A stretch of 64,000 nt of DNA from JAFAYN01 sp963733105 (lineage in GTDB: Bacteria > Gemmatimonadota > Gemmatimonadetes > Longimicrobiales > Longimicrobiaceae). The position numbers and the translations under genes were made by a program. The notes under the pieces are model-generated. The model did no database searches, had not been told where the DNA came from, and was given only the letters and a program-made list of their open reading frames with translations. Below are positions 1 to 8,382 of this stretch, piece by piece. Each line of letters begins with the position of its first letter. The stretch's first letter is position 1. The stretch spans positions 62,001 through 126,000 of the forward strand of contig CAVTCB010000005.1 in NCBI GenBank assembly GCA_963733105.1. The letters run 5' to 3'.

Positions 1-18
1 GGGAGATCGAGGCGCTGC

Positions 19-303
19 TCAGGCCCTGGCTTCGGTGACGCGCGCCATCGCGAACCGGCCGAGCTCCCGGCCGCGGTAGCGAGCTACGCCCCGCCAGCCG
101 GTCCCGTCGGGCTCGACCGCGTCGACGAGACCTGACCAGACGCCGCGGTAGCGGAGCTCTCGGCCGACGACGTCGAACGAGGCCCTCGCCGGCCCGATCA
201 CCGTCGCGCCCTGCGCGCCGTCGATCCGCTTGCGCACGCCGTAGAGCGGCGGCAGCAGGCCGCTCACGCGCCGAACGCTCCACTCGCCGTCGAGCTCGCC
301 CAT
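19..303 (-). CDS. Small conserved hypothetical protein
   Basis: This reads as a 94-residue cytoplasmic protein starting at the ATG whose complement lies at 301-303. An upstream extension is possible but would run into the divergent ligase gene. The sequence is rich in charged residues and Gly/Arg (LLPPLYGVRKRIDG near the N-terminus) and has no signal peptide or membrane segment. I recognise the style of a small actinobacterial conserved protein but no named domain. It is divergent from the ATP-dependent ligase, with only about 10 bp between start codons, so the two promoters must overlap. Function is unknown. Confidence 0.6.
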   Translation of the reverse strand: MGELDGEWSVRRVSGLLPPLYGVRKRIDGAQGATVIGPARASFDVVGRELRYRGVWSGLVDAVEPDGTGWRGVARYRGRELGRFAMARVTEARA

Positions 304-313
304 CGCAGTAGCC

Positions 314-1333
314 TTGCAGACGGTGCCCGGGCCGAACGTTCCCTTCCCCCCGATGGAGGCCGAGCTCGTCCGCGAGCTCCCCGCCGGCGAAGGCTGGCAG
401 TACGAGCCCAAGTGGGACGGCTTTCGCGGCGTGCTCGAGAACGACGGCGGCGAGCTCGCGCTCTGGTCGCGTAACGAGCGGCCGCTGCTGCGCTACTTTC
501 CCGAGCTCGCCCCGCTCGGCGAGCTGCTCCCGCCGCACTCCGCGCTCGACGGCGAGATCGTGATCGCCCGGGAGGGCGTCCTCGACTTCGACTCGATGCA
601 GACGCGGCTCCATCCGGCCGAGAGCCGGGTCCGGAAGCTGGCGGCCGAGATCCCGGCGATCTTCATCGCGTTCGACCTCCTCCTCTGGGACGGCGACCCC
701 GTGCACGAGCGCCCGCTCGAGGAGCGTCGCGCAGAGCTGCTCCGCCGGGGCGAGGGCTTCTGGATCTCGCCCGCGACGACGAAGCTCGACGCTGCGACGG
801 CGTGGCTCGACCGCTTCGAGGCGACCGGGCTCGACGGCGTGATCGCGAAGCGGCTCGGGCTCGCGTACATGCCCGGCTCCCGCGAGGCGGTGGTCAAGGT
901 GAAGGAGCACAAGACGGCCGACTGCGTCGTCATCGGCGTGCGCTGGAAGCAGCGGCCGGAGCGGTTGGCCACGCTTCTGCTCGGCCTCTACCGCGACGAC
1001 GGTGAGGTCGACTACGTCGGCTCGGCGGCAGTCGGCGCGCGCAACCACGACGAGATCGCCGCCCGGGTGCTGCCGCTGCTCGACGAAAGCTCCGACCGAC
1101 GCTTCTCGGAACCGAACCGTTGGGGCACCGACGGCCTCGAGGAGACGGCGCTCCGGCACGAGCTCGTCGCAGAGGTGCGCTACGACAAGGTCCAGGGCAA
1201 CCGCTTTCGACACGGCACGAAGCTGATCCGCTTCCGCGACGACAAGGATCCGGACCAGTGCACGTGGCGAGAGGTGAGGCCCGCCCGCCGCGCCGACGAC
1301 CCGACGGTGGAAAACCTGCTCGAACGGGCATAG
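314..1333 (+). CDS. ligC: ATP-dependent DNA ligase, LigC-like
   Basis: A 339-residue ATP-dependent DNA ligase that would seal nicks through a ligase-adenylate intermediate. Visible nucleotidyltransferase motifs are motif I EPKWDG with the adenylated Lys at residue 33, motif III-like LDGEIVI near residue 80, motif IV DGVIAKR near 175 and motif V VVKVKEHK near 193, followed by an OB-fold region. The length fits stand-alone actinobacterial LigC, with no polymerase or nuclease domain attached. A LigD-type polymerase is encoded about 3.5 kb away (4835-5848). This suggests a split end-joining or repair system, although no Ku gene lies in the window. The start is ATG; a second Met at residue 14 is possible. 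Confidence 0.9.
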   Translation: MQTVPGPNVPFPPMEAELVRELPAGEGWQYEPKWDGFRGVLENDGGELALWSRNERPLLRYFPELAPLGELLPPHSALDGEIVIAREGVLDFDSMQTRLHPAESRVRKLAAEIPAIFIAFDLLLWDGDPVHERPLEERRAELLRRGEGFWISPATTKLDAATAWLDRFEATGLDGVIAKRLGLAYMPGSREAVVKVKEHKTADCVVIGVRWKQRPERLATLLLGLYRDDGEVDYVGSAAVGARNHDEIAARVLPLLDESSDRRFSEPNRWGTDGLEETALRHELVAEVRYDKVQGNRFRHGTKLIRFRDDKDPDQCTWREVRPARRADDPTVENLLERA

Positions 1334-1341
1334 CCGTCGGC

Positions 1342-1731
1342 ATGAGCGACTACACGAAGTACAACCTCAGAGAGGTCGAGAACTCCGCGCCGAAGTTCCA
1401 GATGCCCGAGGAGATGGAGGCGCGCTTCGCGCGCAGGCCGATCGAGGGCGAGACCCTCGGCCTCAGCCTCTTCACGCTCGCACCGAACTTCCGCATTCCG
1501 TTCGGCCACAAGCACCCGAACCAGGAGGAGGTCTACGTCCTCGTCTCGGGCAGCGCCCGCATCAAGGTCGAGGACGAGGTCGTCGAGCTCCGGCCGTGGG
1601 ACGCCGTCCGGATCGGCAAGGACACGATGCGGAACATGGAGGCAGGCCCGGAAGGCGCCGAGTACCTCGCGTTCGGCGCCGGCACCGACCCGCGCGACGC
1701 GGAGATGACGCCCGGCTGGTGGACCGACTGA
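1342..1731 (+). CDS. Cupin-domain protein
   Basis: A 129-residue single-domain cupin. The beta-barrel core runs from about residue 40 to 115. A first motif, GHKHPNQEEVYVLVSG, supplies the His and Glu metal ligands, and a second, weaker motif lies around RPWDAVRIGKDT. The C-terminus ends in GWWTD. Such proteins bind a metal or small molecule, and some are isomerases or dioxygenases; the substrate cannot be read here. The gene lies 8 bp after the ligase stop, so it is probably co-transcribed with it. The ATG at 1342 was chosen because the protein then aligns as a complete small cupin. Confidence 0.75.
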   Translation: MSDYTKYNLREVENSAPKFQMPEEMEARFARRPIEGETLGLSLFTLAPNFRIPFGHKHPNQEEVYVLVSGSARIKVEDEVVELRPWDAVRIGKDTMRNMEAGPEGAEYLAFGAGTDPRDAEMTPGWWTD

Positions 1732-1838
1732 CGCACCCCTGGCTGATCCGGGAAAGATCAGGGTCGGCTCAGGGACGTGCCGGATGGCGTAGGCCTCCGC
1801 CCCACGCACGCTGTGGGAGATCATCCAAGGAGGCTCAC

Positions 1839-2939
1839 ATGTCCGACACGATCGACACGACGACGCTCGACGAGGCGGTCCCGCGACGGCTCGTGCGCGT
1901 CCGCGACGGCCGCTGGCTCGGCGGCGTCGCCGCCGGGCTGGGGCGCTACTTCGACGTCAACCCGCTCGTCTACCGCATCGCCTTCGGGGCGCTCGCCTTC
2001 GTCGGCGGCACCGGAGTCTTGCTCTACCTCGCCGCATGGCTCGTGATGCCGAGCGAGGACCGCGACGAGTCGACGGCGGTCGAGTTTCTGCGCGATCACC
2101 GCGAGCGGCCGTGGCTGCTGCTGGGTCTCGGTGTGCTCGCAGTGATCGCCGTGTTGACGTTCTCCGAGGTGGACTTCTGGTCGGGGCCGGGCAATCTCTG
2201 GCTCGCGGCGGCGATCGTCGGCGGCGCCCTCGTCTGGGCATACGTGATCGACCGGGACGAACGGCCGCGATCGGCCGTCACACAGGCCGGCGCGGCCGCG
2301 GAGGGCTCTCCTCCACCGCCTCGCCGCGAACGAAAGGCGTCGTTCTTTCCGCCCGTCGCCGGCGCGCTCCTCATCGCCGCCGGCTTCTTCGGGCTTCTCG
2401 CCGTGCTCGATGTGTACGACGTCGACGTGTCCGTCCTGCTGGCCGCCGCCGTCGCGGTCGTCGGCGCGGGGGTCGTCGCCGGGTTCCAGATGGGACGTCG
2501 AGTCGGGGGCCTGATCTTCCTCGGCCTCCTGCTGCTGATCGCCTTCGCCATCGCAGCCACCTCGCCCGTCAGCTTCTCGGCCGGCATCGGCGACCGAAAC
2601 GAGCATCCGCTCACCGCGAGCTCGATCGAGCGCGAGTACGAGCTCGGGATCGGCGACTTCACGCTCGAGCTGGCCGACACCGATCTCCCGGCGGGGACGA
2701 CCCGGGTCGACGCAAAGGTCGGCATCGGTGAGCTCGTCGTCACCGTGCCCGACGACGCCACCGTTGTGGTCGATGCGCATACGGGCCTCGGCAGGGTCGA
2801 CGTGCTCGGCCGTGAGGACGACGGCGCAGGCGTGCACGAGCGCGTGGTCTCTGTTCCCCCCGGTGCAACGGCGGACACGCCCGTGCTGGAGCTCGAGGCG
2901 GACGTGGCGATCGGCAACCTCGAGGTGCGGCGCGAGTGA
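1839..2939 (+). CDS. PspC-domain membrane protein with C-terminal toastrack-like domain
   Basis: A 366-residue membrane protein. Residues 15-75 form a PspC domain (RDGRWLGGVAAGLGRYF then a hydrophobic helix). Several more membrane segments follow up to about residue 240. The C-terminal 120 residues are a beta-rich repeat region with recurring GIGEL/GLGRV patterns, like the LiaF/DUF4097 toastrack fold. A strong ribosome-binding site, AAGGAGG at about 1827-1833, sets the ATG at 1839. Its stop overlaps the start of a PspC histidine kinase, and a response regulator follows. Known PspC proteins sense envelope damage, so I infer that this is the sensor or modulator of the downstream pair. Confidence 0.8.
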   Translation: MSDTIDTTTLDEAVPRRLVRVRDGRWLGGVAAGLGRYFDVNPLVYRIAFGALAFVGGTGVLLYLAAWLVMPSEDRDESTAVEFLRDHRERPWLLLGLGVLAVIAVLTFSEVDFWSGPGNLWLAAAIVGGALVWAYVIDRDERPRSAVTQAGAAAEGSPPPPRRERKASFFPPVAGALLIAAGFFGLLAVLDVYDVDVSVLLAAAVAVVGAGVVAGFQMGRRVGGLIFLGLLLLIAFAIAATSPVSFSAGIGDRNEHPLTASSIEREYELGIGDFTLELADTDLPAGTTRVDAKVGIGELVVTVPDDATVVVDAHTGLGRVDVLGREDDGAGVHERVVSVPPGATADTPVLELEADVAIGNLEVRRE

Positions 2940-4045
2940 CGACGAGCCCGTACCGGCTCCCCCTCGCCCTCCCGCGGCTGCGCCGCGCGGAGGGCGAAGG
3001 CGCCCTGGCGGGTGTCTGCTCGGGGATCGCGAAGAGCCTCGACGTCGACGTCACGCTCGTTCGCCTCACCTTCGCCCTGCTCGCCTTCGCGAGCGGCGCG
3101 GGAGTCGTCGCCTACGCGGGCGCCTGGCTCGCTCTCGCGCCGGAGGAGGGCCCGCCGCCGTCCTCCCGGCGTCGGGTGGTCGGGTACGTCGTGCTGGCGC
3201 TCGCCGCCGCGCTCGCCGTTCGCGGGCTCGGCCTCTCCGACTCGCTCGTGTGGCCTGCGGCCCTCTGCGGCGTCGGCATCGTGCTCGCCCGCCGGCCCGG
3301 CCGCGCGCAGGTCATCGGCGGGCTGACGCTGGTGGCCCTCGGCGTGATCGTGTTCATCGACCGCAACTCAGGCGGCGCCGAGCGCGACACGGTGCTCGAG
3401 TCGAGCGGTGTCGCGATCGCGCTCCTGCTCGTGCTCGGCCCGTGGGCCTGGCGGCTCGCGGCTGAGCGAGACGCCGAGCGGACGGCCCGGATCCGCTCGG
3501 AGGAGCGGGCCGAGATGGCCGCGCGCGTGCACGACTCCGTCCTGCAGACGCTCGCGCTCGTCCAGCGCGAGGCAGGCGATCCTCGCCGCGTCGCCGCCCT
3601 GGCCCGCCGCCAGGAGCGCGAGCTGCGAGGCTGGCTCTACCCGGATGCCGCGATGCCGGAGAACAGCCTCGCGTCCGCGATCGAGGCGGCGGCAGCCGAG
3701 GTCGAGGAGCTGCACGGGGTACCCGTCGAGCTCGTCCGCACCGGCGACGTGGCGGTCGACGAGCGTGTCGAGGCACTCGTCCTCGCGACGCGCGAGGCAA
3801 TGGCGAACGCAGCGAGGCACTCCGGCGCGGACGAGGTCTCCACCTTCGTCGACGTCGGCGACGACGAGATCGCCGTCTACGTCCGTGACCGCGGCTCGGG
3901 GTTCGATCCTGAGGCGCTGCCTCGCGATGCGCACGGAATCGCCGAGTCGATCCGCGGGCGGATGGCCCGCGCCGGCGGCACCGCGGAGCTGACGTCCACG
4001 GACGCCGGAACCGAGGTCGAGCTGCGGTTGCCGAGGGCGAAATGA
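2936..4045 (+). CDS. PspC-domain sensor histidine kinase (HisKA_3 type)
   Basis: A 369-residue membrane kinase that would autophosphorylate and pass phosphate to the next gene product. An N-terminal PspC domain (about residues 18-65, GALAGVCSGIAKSLDVDV) is followed by three to four membrane segments. The dimerisation/phosphoacceptor box is AARVHDSVLQTL near residue 200, with His as the acceptor. A HATPase_c domain follows (N-box EAMANAARHSG, G-box DRGSGFDP). The GTG start overlaps the previous stop by 4 nt, and its own stop overlaps the regulator start, so the three genes form a tight operon. The PspC fusion points to envelope or membrane stress as the input signal. Confidence 0.88.
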   Translation: MTTSPYRLPLALPRLRRAEGEGALAGVCSGIAKSLDVDVTLVRLTFALLAFASGAGVVAYAGAWLALAPEEGPPPSSRRRVVGYVVLALAAALAVRGLGLSDSLVWPAALCGVGIVLARRPGRAQVIGGLTLVALGVIVFIDRNSGGAERDTVLESSGVAIALLLVLGPWAWRLAAERDAERTARIRSEERAEMAARVHDSVLQTLALVQREAGDPRRVAALARRQERELRGWLYPDAAMPENSLASAIEAAAAEVEELHGVPVELVRTGDVAVDERVEALVLATREAMANAARHSGADEVSTFVDVGDDEIAVYVRDRGSGFDPEALPRDAHGIAESIRGRMARAGGTAELTSTDAGTEVELRLPRAK

Positions 4046-4677
4046 CCGCGCGGCGCGTCGTGATCGTCGACGACCACGATCTCTTCCGCGCCGGCGTGCG
4101 CAGCGAGCTGGGCGACGCCGTCGAGATCGTCGGCGAGGCGGGCTCGGTCGCCGAGGCGGTGCCGCTCATCCGGGAGCTCGACCCCGACGTGGTCCTGCTC
4201 GACGTCCACCTTCCCGACGGCGGGGGCCACGCCGTGATCGTCCAGGTCGCTCCCGAGCGGCCGGGCGTGCGCTTTCTCGCGCTCTCGGTCTCCGACGCGG
4301 CCGAGGACGTGATCGACGTGATCCGCGCCGGCGCACGCGGGTACGTGACCAAGACGATCTCGGGGCCGGAGCTCGTGGACGCGGTCAACCGCGTCGCCGA
4401 CGGCGACGCCGTCTTCTCCCCCAGGCTCGCGGGCTTCGTGCTCGACGCGTTCCGCTCGGGGGCGCCGCCCGTCGACCCCGAGCTCGACACCCTCACCGCG
4501 CGCGAGCGAGAGGTGCTGCAGCTGATCGCGCGCGGGTACCGCTACAAGGAGATCGCGGCACGCCTCCACCTCTCGGTGAAGACTGTCGAGAGCCACGTCT
4601 CCGCCGTCCTGCGCAAGCTCCAGCTCTCGAGCCGCCACGAGCTGACCCGCTGGGCCGCGGAGCGCCGGTTGATCTAA
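4042..4677 (+). CDS. NarL/LuxR-family response regulator
   Basis: A 211-residue DNA-binding response regulator. The receiver domain carries the acidic pair D10/D11, the phospho-acceptor D54 in VVLLDVHLP and a Lys in YVTKTIS. The C-terminal LuxR helix-turn-helix starts at LTAREREVLQLIARG (about residue 147) and includes KTVESHVSAVLRKL. The start overlaps the kinase stop by 4 nt (ATGA), so it is the cognate partner of the PspC kinase. Targets are unknown; autoregulation of the three-gene operon is the usual arrangement for such systems. Confidence 0.92.
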   Translation: MTARRVVIVDDHDLFRAGVRSELGDAVEIVGEAGSVAEAVPLIRELDPDVVLLDVHLPDGGGHAVIVQVAPERPGVRFLALSVSDAAEDVIDVIRAGARGYVTKTISGPELVDAVNRVADGDAVFSPRLAGFVLDAFRSGAPPVDPELDTLTAREREVLQLIARGYRYKEIAARLHLSVKTVESHVSAVLRKLQLSSRHELTRWAAERRLI

Positions 4678-4744
4678 GCGCGAAACGACGTGGCCATCGC
4701 AACAATTGCGTGCCAATCGCTCCACAACCGCCCAGGCGGGACAT

Positions 4745-4765
4745 GTCCGGGGACAGTCCCCGGAC
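4745..4765. repeat. Perfect 10-bp palindrome with 1-nt centre
   Basis: GTCCGGGGAC and GTCCCCGGAC flank a single central A. It lies between the convergent ends of the response regulator and the LigD-polymerase gene. It could be a bidirectional terminator stem or a REP-like element. No T-run follows. See the second palindrome at 4818-4844. Confidence 0.7.
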
Positions 4766-4817
4766 CGGTCCCGAGCAGACGTGGCGTGTTCGGCGAGCTC
4801 CACCGCGCCGGCGCCGA

Positions 4818-4844
4818 GGCCAAGTAACAGACTGTTACTTGGCC
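4818..4844. repeat. Perfect 13-bp palindrome over the LigD-polymerase stop codon
   Basis: The arms GGCCAAGTAACAG and CTGTTACTTGGCC flank a central A. The right arm contains the TAA stop of the minus-strand polymerase gene. It is AT-richer than its surroundings and shares the odd-length design of the palindrome 52 bp away. It may act as a terminator for both converging transcripts. Confidence 0.7.
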
Positions 4845-5848
4845 GGCTTCTTCGCGCGCGACGGCTGGACGCGCTTCGGCTCGCCGGGCATCTTCGGGAA
4901 CTGCGGCGGGTAGGGCGCCTCGCCGACGCCGGCCGACTCCTCCCGCTCGACCCACTCGAGTAGCACCTGGAGGTCGCAGACCGCCTCGTCGATCCCCGCC
5001 TGGACGTCGCCGAGGCTCGCGAAGCGCGACGGCATCGAGGCCAGCGTGAAGTCCTCGGTCTCGACGTCCGGAAGCTCGTCCCAGGTGACCGGAGCAGAGA
5101 CGGTCGCGTCGGCGCGGCCGCGCACGGAGTAGGCGGATGCGATCGTGCGGTCGCGGGCGTTCTGGTTGTAGTCGATGAAGACGCGCTCGCCGCGCTGCTC
5201 TTTCCACCAGGCGGTCGTCACCTGCTCGGGCGCCCGCCGCTCGATCTCGCGCGCGAACGCGAGGGCGCAGCGGCGCACGACGGGGAACTCCCACCTCGGC
5301 TCGATCCGGCAGGCGACGTGGATACCGCGGTTGCCCGACGTCTTCGGCCAGCCGGTCCAGCCCATCTCGGCCAGCGTCTCGCGCACGACGGCGGCGACCC
5401 GCTTCCCGTCCTCGAACGACGTGCCCGGCTGCGGGTCGATGTCGATCCGCAGCTCGTCGGGCCGGTCGACGTCGGCGCGCCGCGACGGCCACGGATGGAA
5501 GTCGACGACGGCCAGGTTCGCCGCCCACGCGACCTGGGCGATCTCGGTCACGCAGAGCTCGTCGGCGTGGCGGCCGGACGGAAACGTGACCGTCGCCACC
5601 TCGATCCAGTCGGGACGCTTCGGCGGCACGCGCTTCTGGTAGATCATCTCGCCCTCGACCCCGTCCGGGAAGCGGCGCAGCTGCGTCGGCCGCTCGTGGA
5701 GTGCGCGCACGATCCCGTCGCCGACAGCGAGGTAGTACTGGACGAGATCCATCTTCGTCTCCTGCCGCGCCGGGAAGAGGACCTTGTCCGGGTTCGTCAC
5801 CTTGACGACCCGCTCCCCCACCTCGAGCTCCACGAACGGCGACGGCAT
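4835..5848 (-). CDS. ligD: LigD-type polymerase (PolDom/primase-like)
   Basis: A 337-residue archaeo-eukaryotic primase-type polymerase of the LigD polymerase-domain family, which fills gaps or adds ribonucleotides at double-strand breaks during end joining. The motifs are LRIDIDPQPG (catalytic Asp pair), SGNRGIHV (His motif) and a late acidic site near VSAPVTWDEL. The ATG with complement at 5846-5848 gives the usual N-terminus (VGERVVKVTNPDKVLFP). The C-terminus is a short Lys/Pro-rich tail. It has no ligase or nuclease domain, so ligation would come from the separate LigC-like enzyme at 314-1333. Convergent with the PspC operon; a palindrome covers its stop. Confidence 0.9.
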   Translation of the reverse strand: MPSPFVELEVGERVVKVTNPDKVLFPARQETKMDLVQYYLAVGDGIVRALHERPTQLRRFPDGVEGEMIYQKRVPPKRPDWIEVATVTFPSGRHADELCVTEIAQVAWAANLAVVDFHPWPSRRADVDRPDELRIDIDPQPGTSFEDGKRVAAVVRETLAEMGWTGWPKTSGNRGIHVACRIEPRWEFPVVRRCALAFAREIERRAPEQVTTAWWKEQRGERVFIDYNQNARDRTIASAYSVRGRADATVSAPVTWDELPDVETEDFTLASMPSRFASLGDVQAGIDEAVCDLQVLLEWVEREESAGVGEAPYPPQFPKMPGEPKRVQPSRAKKPAK

Positions 5849-5909
5849 CGTCGGGACCGTACCTGGTGATAGGTTCGAGGTTCTCTCCGTTCGACCCCTG
5901 GAGACCGCC

Positions 5910-6818
5910 ATGCGCAAGCTCGCCACGTTCCTGGTCGTCCTCGCTTTCGGAGGGTTAGCCGCGGGCTGCGGCTCCGACGACGATGCTGACACGGCGGCGA
6001 CGGCGGCGACGACCGGCGAGGCCGCGGCGGCGGCGGACTGCGCGACGGAGAGCCTCGAGACGGTCACGGACGGCCGGCTGACGATCGGGACGGACAACCC
6101 CGCCTTCCCGCCGTGGTTCGACGGCGGCACCCCGGAGGGCTCCGACTGGGAGATCAACGACCCAGCCTCCGGCGAGGGCTTCGAGAGCGCCGTCGCCTAC
6201 GCGGTTGCGGAGCAACTCGGCTTCGCCGAGGACGACGTCGACTGGGTCGTGGTGCCGTTCAACAACTCGTTCCGACCTGGCGACAAGAACTTCGACCTCG
6301 ACATCAACCAGATCTCGGTCACCGAGGAGCGCGACCGCGCAGTCGACTTCAGCGACTCCTACTACGACGTCAACCAGGCGCTCGTGGGGCTCGCGGACAC
6401 GCCGATCGCGAACGCGACCACGCTCGCGGATCTCGCCGACAATCAGCTCGGCGCCCAGGTCGGGACGACGAGCCTGCAGTACGTCCAGGACACGATCCAG
6501 CCCTCGAAGGAGCCGCGCGTCTACGACACGTCGAACGACGTCGTCTCCGCACTGAACGGCAAGCAGATCGACGGCATCGTCGTCGACCTGCCGACCGCGT
6601 TCTTCCTCGTCGGTTCCGGTGAGGTGAAGAACGGCACCGTGGTCGGCCAGTTCCCGTCCACCGGCGGCCAGGAGCACTTCGGGATGCTGTTCGAGGAGGG
6701 CAACCCCCTCCGCGACTGCGTGAACGAGGCGTTGGCGACGCTGAAGGACGACGGGACGCTGGCGGAGATCCAGCAGCAGTGGCTCTCCGAGAAGACGAGC
6801 GCCCCCGTGATCGAATAG
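5910..6818 (+). CDS. Amino-acid ABC transporter substrate-binding lipoprotein
   Basis: A 302-residue periplasmic-type (here lipid-anchored) binding protein of family 3. The signal peptide ends in the lipobox GGLAAGC near residue 20, followed by an Asp/Thr/Ala-rich linker and then the SBP_bac_3 fold (LTIGTDNPAFPPWF, ISVTEERDRAVDFSDSY, QVGTTSLQY). These resemble polar or charged amino-acid binding proteins. The ATG at 5910 was chosen for the signal peptide. The permease and ATPase genes follow with overlaps, forming a complete three-gene importer. Ligand identity is not readable. Confidence 0.9.
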   Translation: MRKLATFLVVLAFGGLAAGCGSDDDADTAATAATTGEAAAAADCATESLETVTDGRLTIGTDNPAFPPWFDGGTPEGSDWEINDPASGEGFESAVAYAVAEQLGFAEDDVDWVVVPFNNSFRPGDKNFDLDINQISVTEERDRAVDFSDSYYDVNQALVGLADTPIANATTLADLADNQLGAQVGTTSLQYVQDTIQPSKEPRVYDTSNDVVSALNGKQIDGIVVDLPTAFFLVGSGEVKNGTVVGQFPSTGGQEHFGMLFEEGNPLRDCVNEALATLKDDGTLAEIQQQWLSEKTSAPVIE

Positions 6819-7630
6819 CAGACCGCGGATCCCGCATCCTGGGTGGGCGCGGCGGGGGTCGCAGCCTCGCGATCGCGACGATCAGCACGGTCGTCGTCTT
6901 CGGCGCAATCGGGCTCGCGGTCACCAGCGCGCCGGGCTGGGAGGACGTGCGCGAAGCCTTCTTCTACGGCCCCGAATTCCGCGAGTCGTTCCCGGACATC
7001 CTCGAGAAGTTCTGGACGAACGTGAAGCTCTTCCTGCTCGCAGAGGTGTTCATCCTCGCCTGGGGGCTCGTGCTGGCGGTACTGCGCAGCCTGCCCGGCC
7101 CGGTGTTCTTCCCTCTCCGCTTTCTCTCGGCCGCATACACCGACATCTTCCGCGGAATCCCGACGATCCTGCTCGTGTTCCTGCTCGGCTTCGGCGTGCC
7201 GGGATTGCAGCTCGCCGGTGTGCCGACGTCCCAGTTCTTCTGGGCCGCCGTCTCGCTCGTCCTCGTCTACTCGGCGTACGTGGCCGAGGTGTACCGGGCA
7301 GGCATCGACTCTGTGCACCCGAGCCAGGAGGCGGCGGCACGCTCGCTCGGGCTCAACCGCTTCCAGGCGCTCCGCTACGTCGTCCTCCCGCAGGCGATCC
7401 GGCGCGTGATCCCCCCGCTCCTGAACGACCTCATCGGCCTGACAAAGGACACCGCGCTCGTCGCCCTGCTCGGTGTCGTCGAAGCGTTCCGCCAGTCGCA
7501 GATCGAGGTCGCGGGCTCGTTCAACTACACGCCCTACGTGGCGACGGCGGTGATCTTCCTCGCGCTGACGATCCCGATGACCCGCTTCACCGACTGGCTG
7601 ATCGCGCGCGAGCGGAAGCGACGCCGGTGA
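6779..7630 (+). CDS. Amino-acid ABC transporter permease (HisM/GlnP-like)
   Basis: A 283-residue inner-membrane permease. Several hydrophobic segments are visible, with the conserved EAA loop around EAAARSLGLNRFQALRYVVLPQAIRRVIPPL (only its ends matter here: EAAARSLG and PQAIRR). The GTG start overlaps the binding-protein gene by 40 nt. Few internal starts exist before the first membrane helix, so the true start could be slightly later. It ends in Arg/Lys and overlaps the ATPase start by 4 nt. One permease gene implies a homodimer, as in several polar amino-acid uptake systems. Confidence 0.9.
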   Translation: MALREDERPRDRIADRGSRILGGRGGGRSLAIATISTVVVFGAIGLAVTSAPGWEDVREAFFYGPEFRESFPDILEKFWTNVKLFLLAEVFILAWGLVLAVLRSLPGPVFFPLRFLSAAYTDIFRGIPTILLVFLLGFGVPGLQLAGVPTSQFFWAAVSLVLVYSAYVAEVYRAGIDSVHPSQEAAARSLGLNRFQALRYVVLPQAIRRVIPPLLNDLIGLTKDTALVALLGVVEAFRQSQIEVAGSFNYTPYVATAVIFLALTIPMTRFTDWLIARERKRRR

Positions 7631-8373
7631 CCGCGCACCTTCGCCTCGAGGGAGTGTCGAAGTCCTTCGGCGACGTCCGTGTCCTCGACGGAATCGACCT
7701 CGCCCTCGCCGAGCACGAGGTCGTGTGCCTGATCGGCGCCTCCGGCTCGGGCAAGTCGACGCTCCTGCGCTGCGTGAACCTGTTGGAGCCTGTCGACGAG
7801 GGCCGCATCTTTCTCGGCGCCGAGGAGCTGACCGCCCAGGGCGTCGACGAGAATCGGGCGCGACGGCGGATCGGGATCGTCTTCCAGGCGTACAACCTGT
7901 TCCCGCACATGACGGTGCTCGAGAACGTGACGCTCGGACCACGCAAGGCCCTCGGAACGAGCCGCCGCGCGGCTGAAGCGGCGGCTACCGAGCTGCTCGG
8001 ACGCTTCGGGCTCGCGGACAAGCGCGACGACTACCCCGACCGGCTTTCGGGAGGCCAGCAGCAGCGCGTCGCGATCGTGCGCGCGCTCGCGCTCCGGCCC
8101 GAGGTGATGCTGCTGGACGAGGTGACGAGCGCGCTCGACCCGGAGCTCGTCGCCGAGGTGCTGAACGTGATCCGCGAGCTGGCCGAGGGCGGGATGACGA
8201 TGCTGATCGCCACGCACGAGATGAGCTTCGCTCGGGACATCGCCAACCGTGTCTGCTTCCTCGACCAGGGCCTGATCCTCGAACAGGGACCGCCCGAGAC
8301 GATCTTCAGCGCGCCGACCCAGCCGCGCACGCGCCAGTTCCTCGACCGCATCATCGCCGCGGGACGCCTCTAG
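7627..8373 (+). CDS. Amino-acid ABC transporter ATP-binding protein (GlnQ-like)
   Basis: A 248-residue ABC ATPase that powers the importer encoded just upstream. It shows Walker A GASGSGKST (about residues 37-45), the signature LSGGQQQR, Walker B MLLDEVTSALD and the switch His in ATHEMSF. The length matches the GlnQ/HisP family. The GTG start overlaps the permease stop (GTGA). The gene ends 9 bp before the GroES-like gene, so read-through between them is possible. Confidence 0.93.
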   Translation: MTAHLRLEGVSKSFGDVRVLDGIDLALAEHEVVCLIGASGSGKSTLLRCVNLLEPVDEGRIFLGAEELTAQGVDENRARRRIGIVFQAYNLFPHMTVLENVTLGPRKALGTSRRAAEAAATELLGRFGLADKRDDYPDRLSGGQQQRVAIVRALALRPEVMLLDEVTSALDPELVAEVLNVIRELAEGGMTMLIATHEMSFARDIANRVCFLDQGLILEQGPPETIFSAPTQPRTRQFLDRIIAAGRL

Positions 8374-8382
8374 ACTTTCGCC

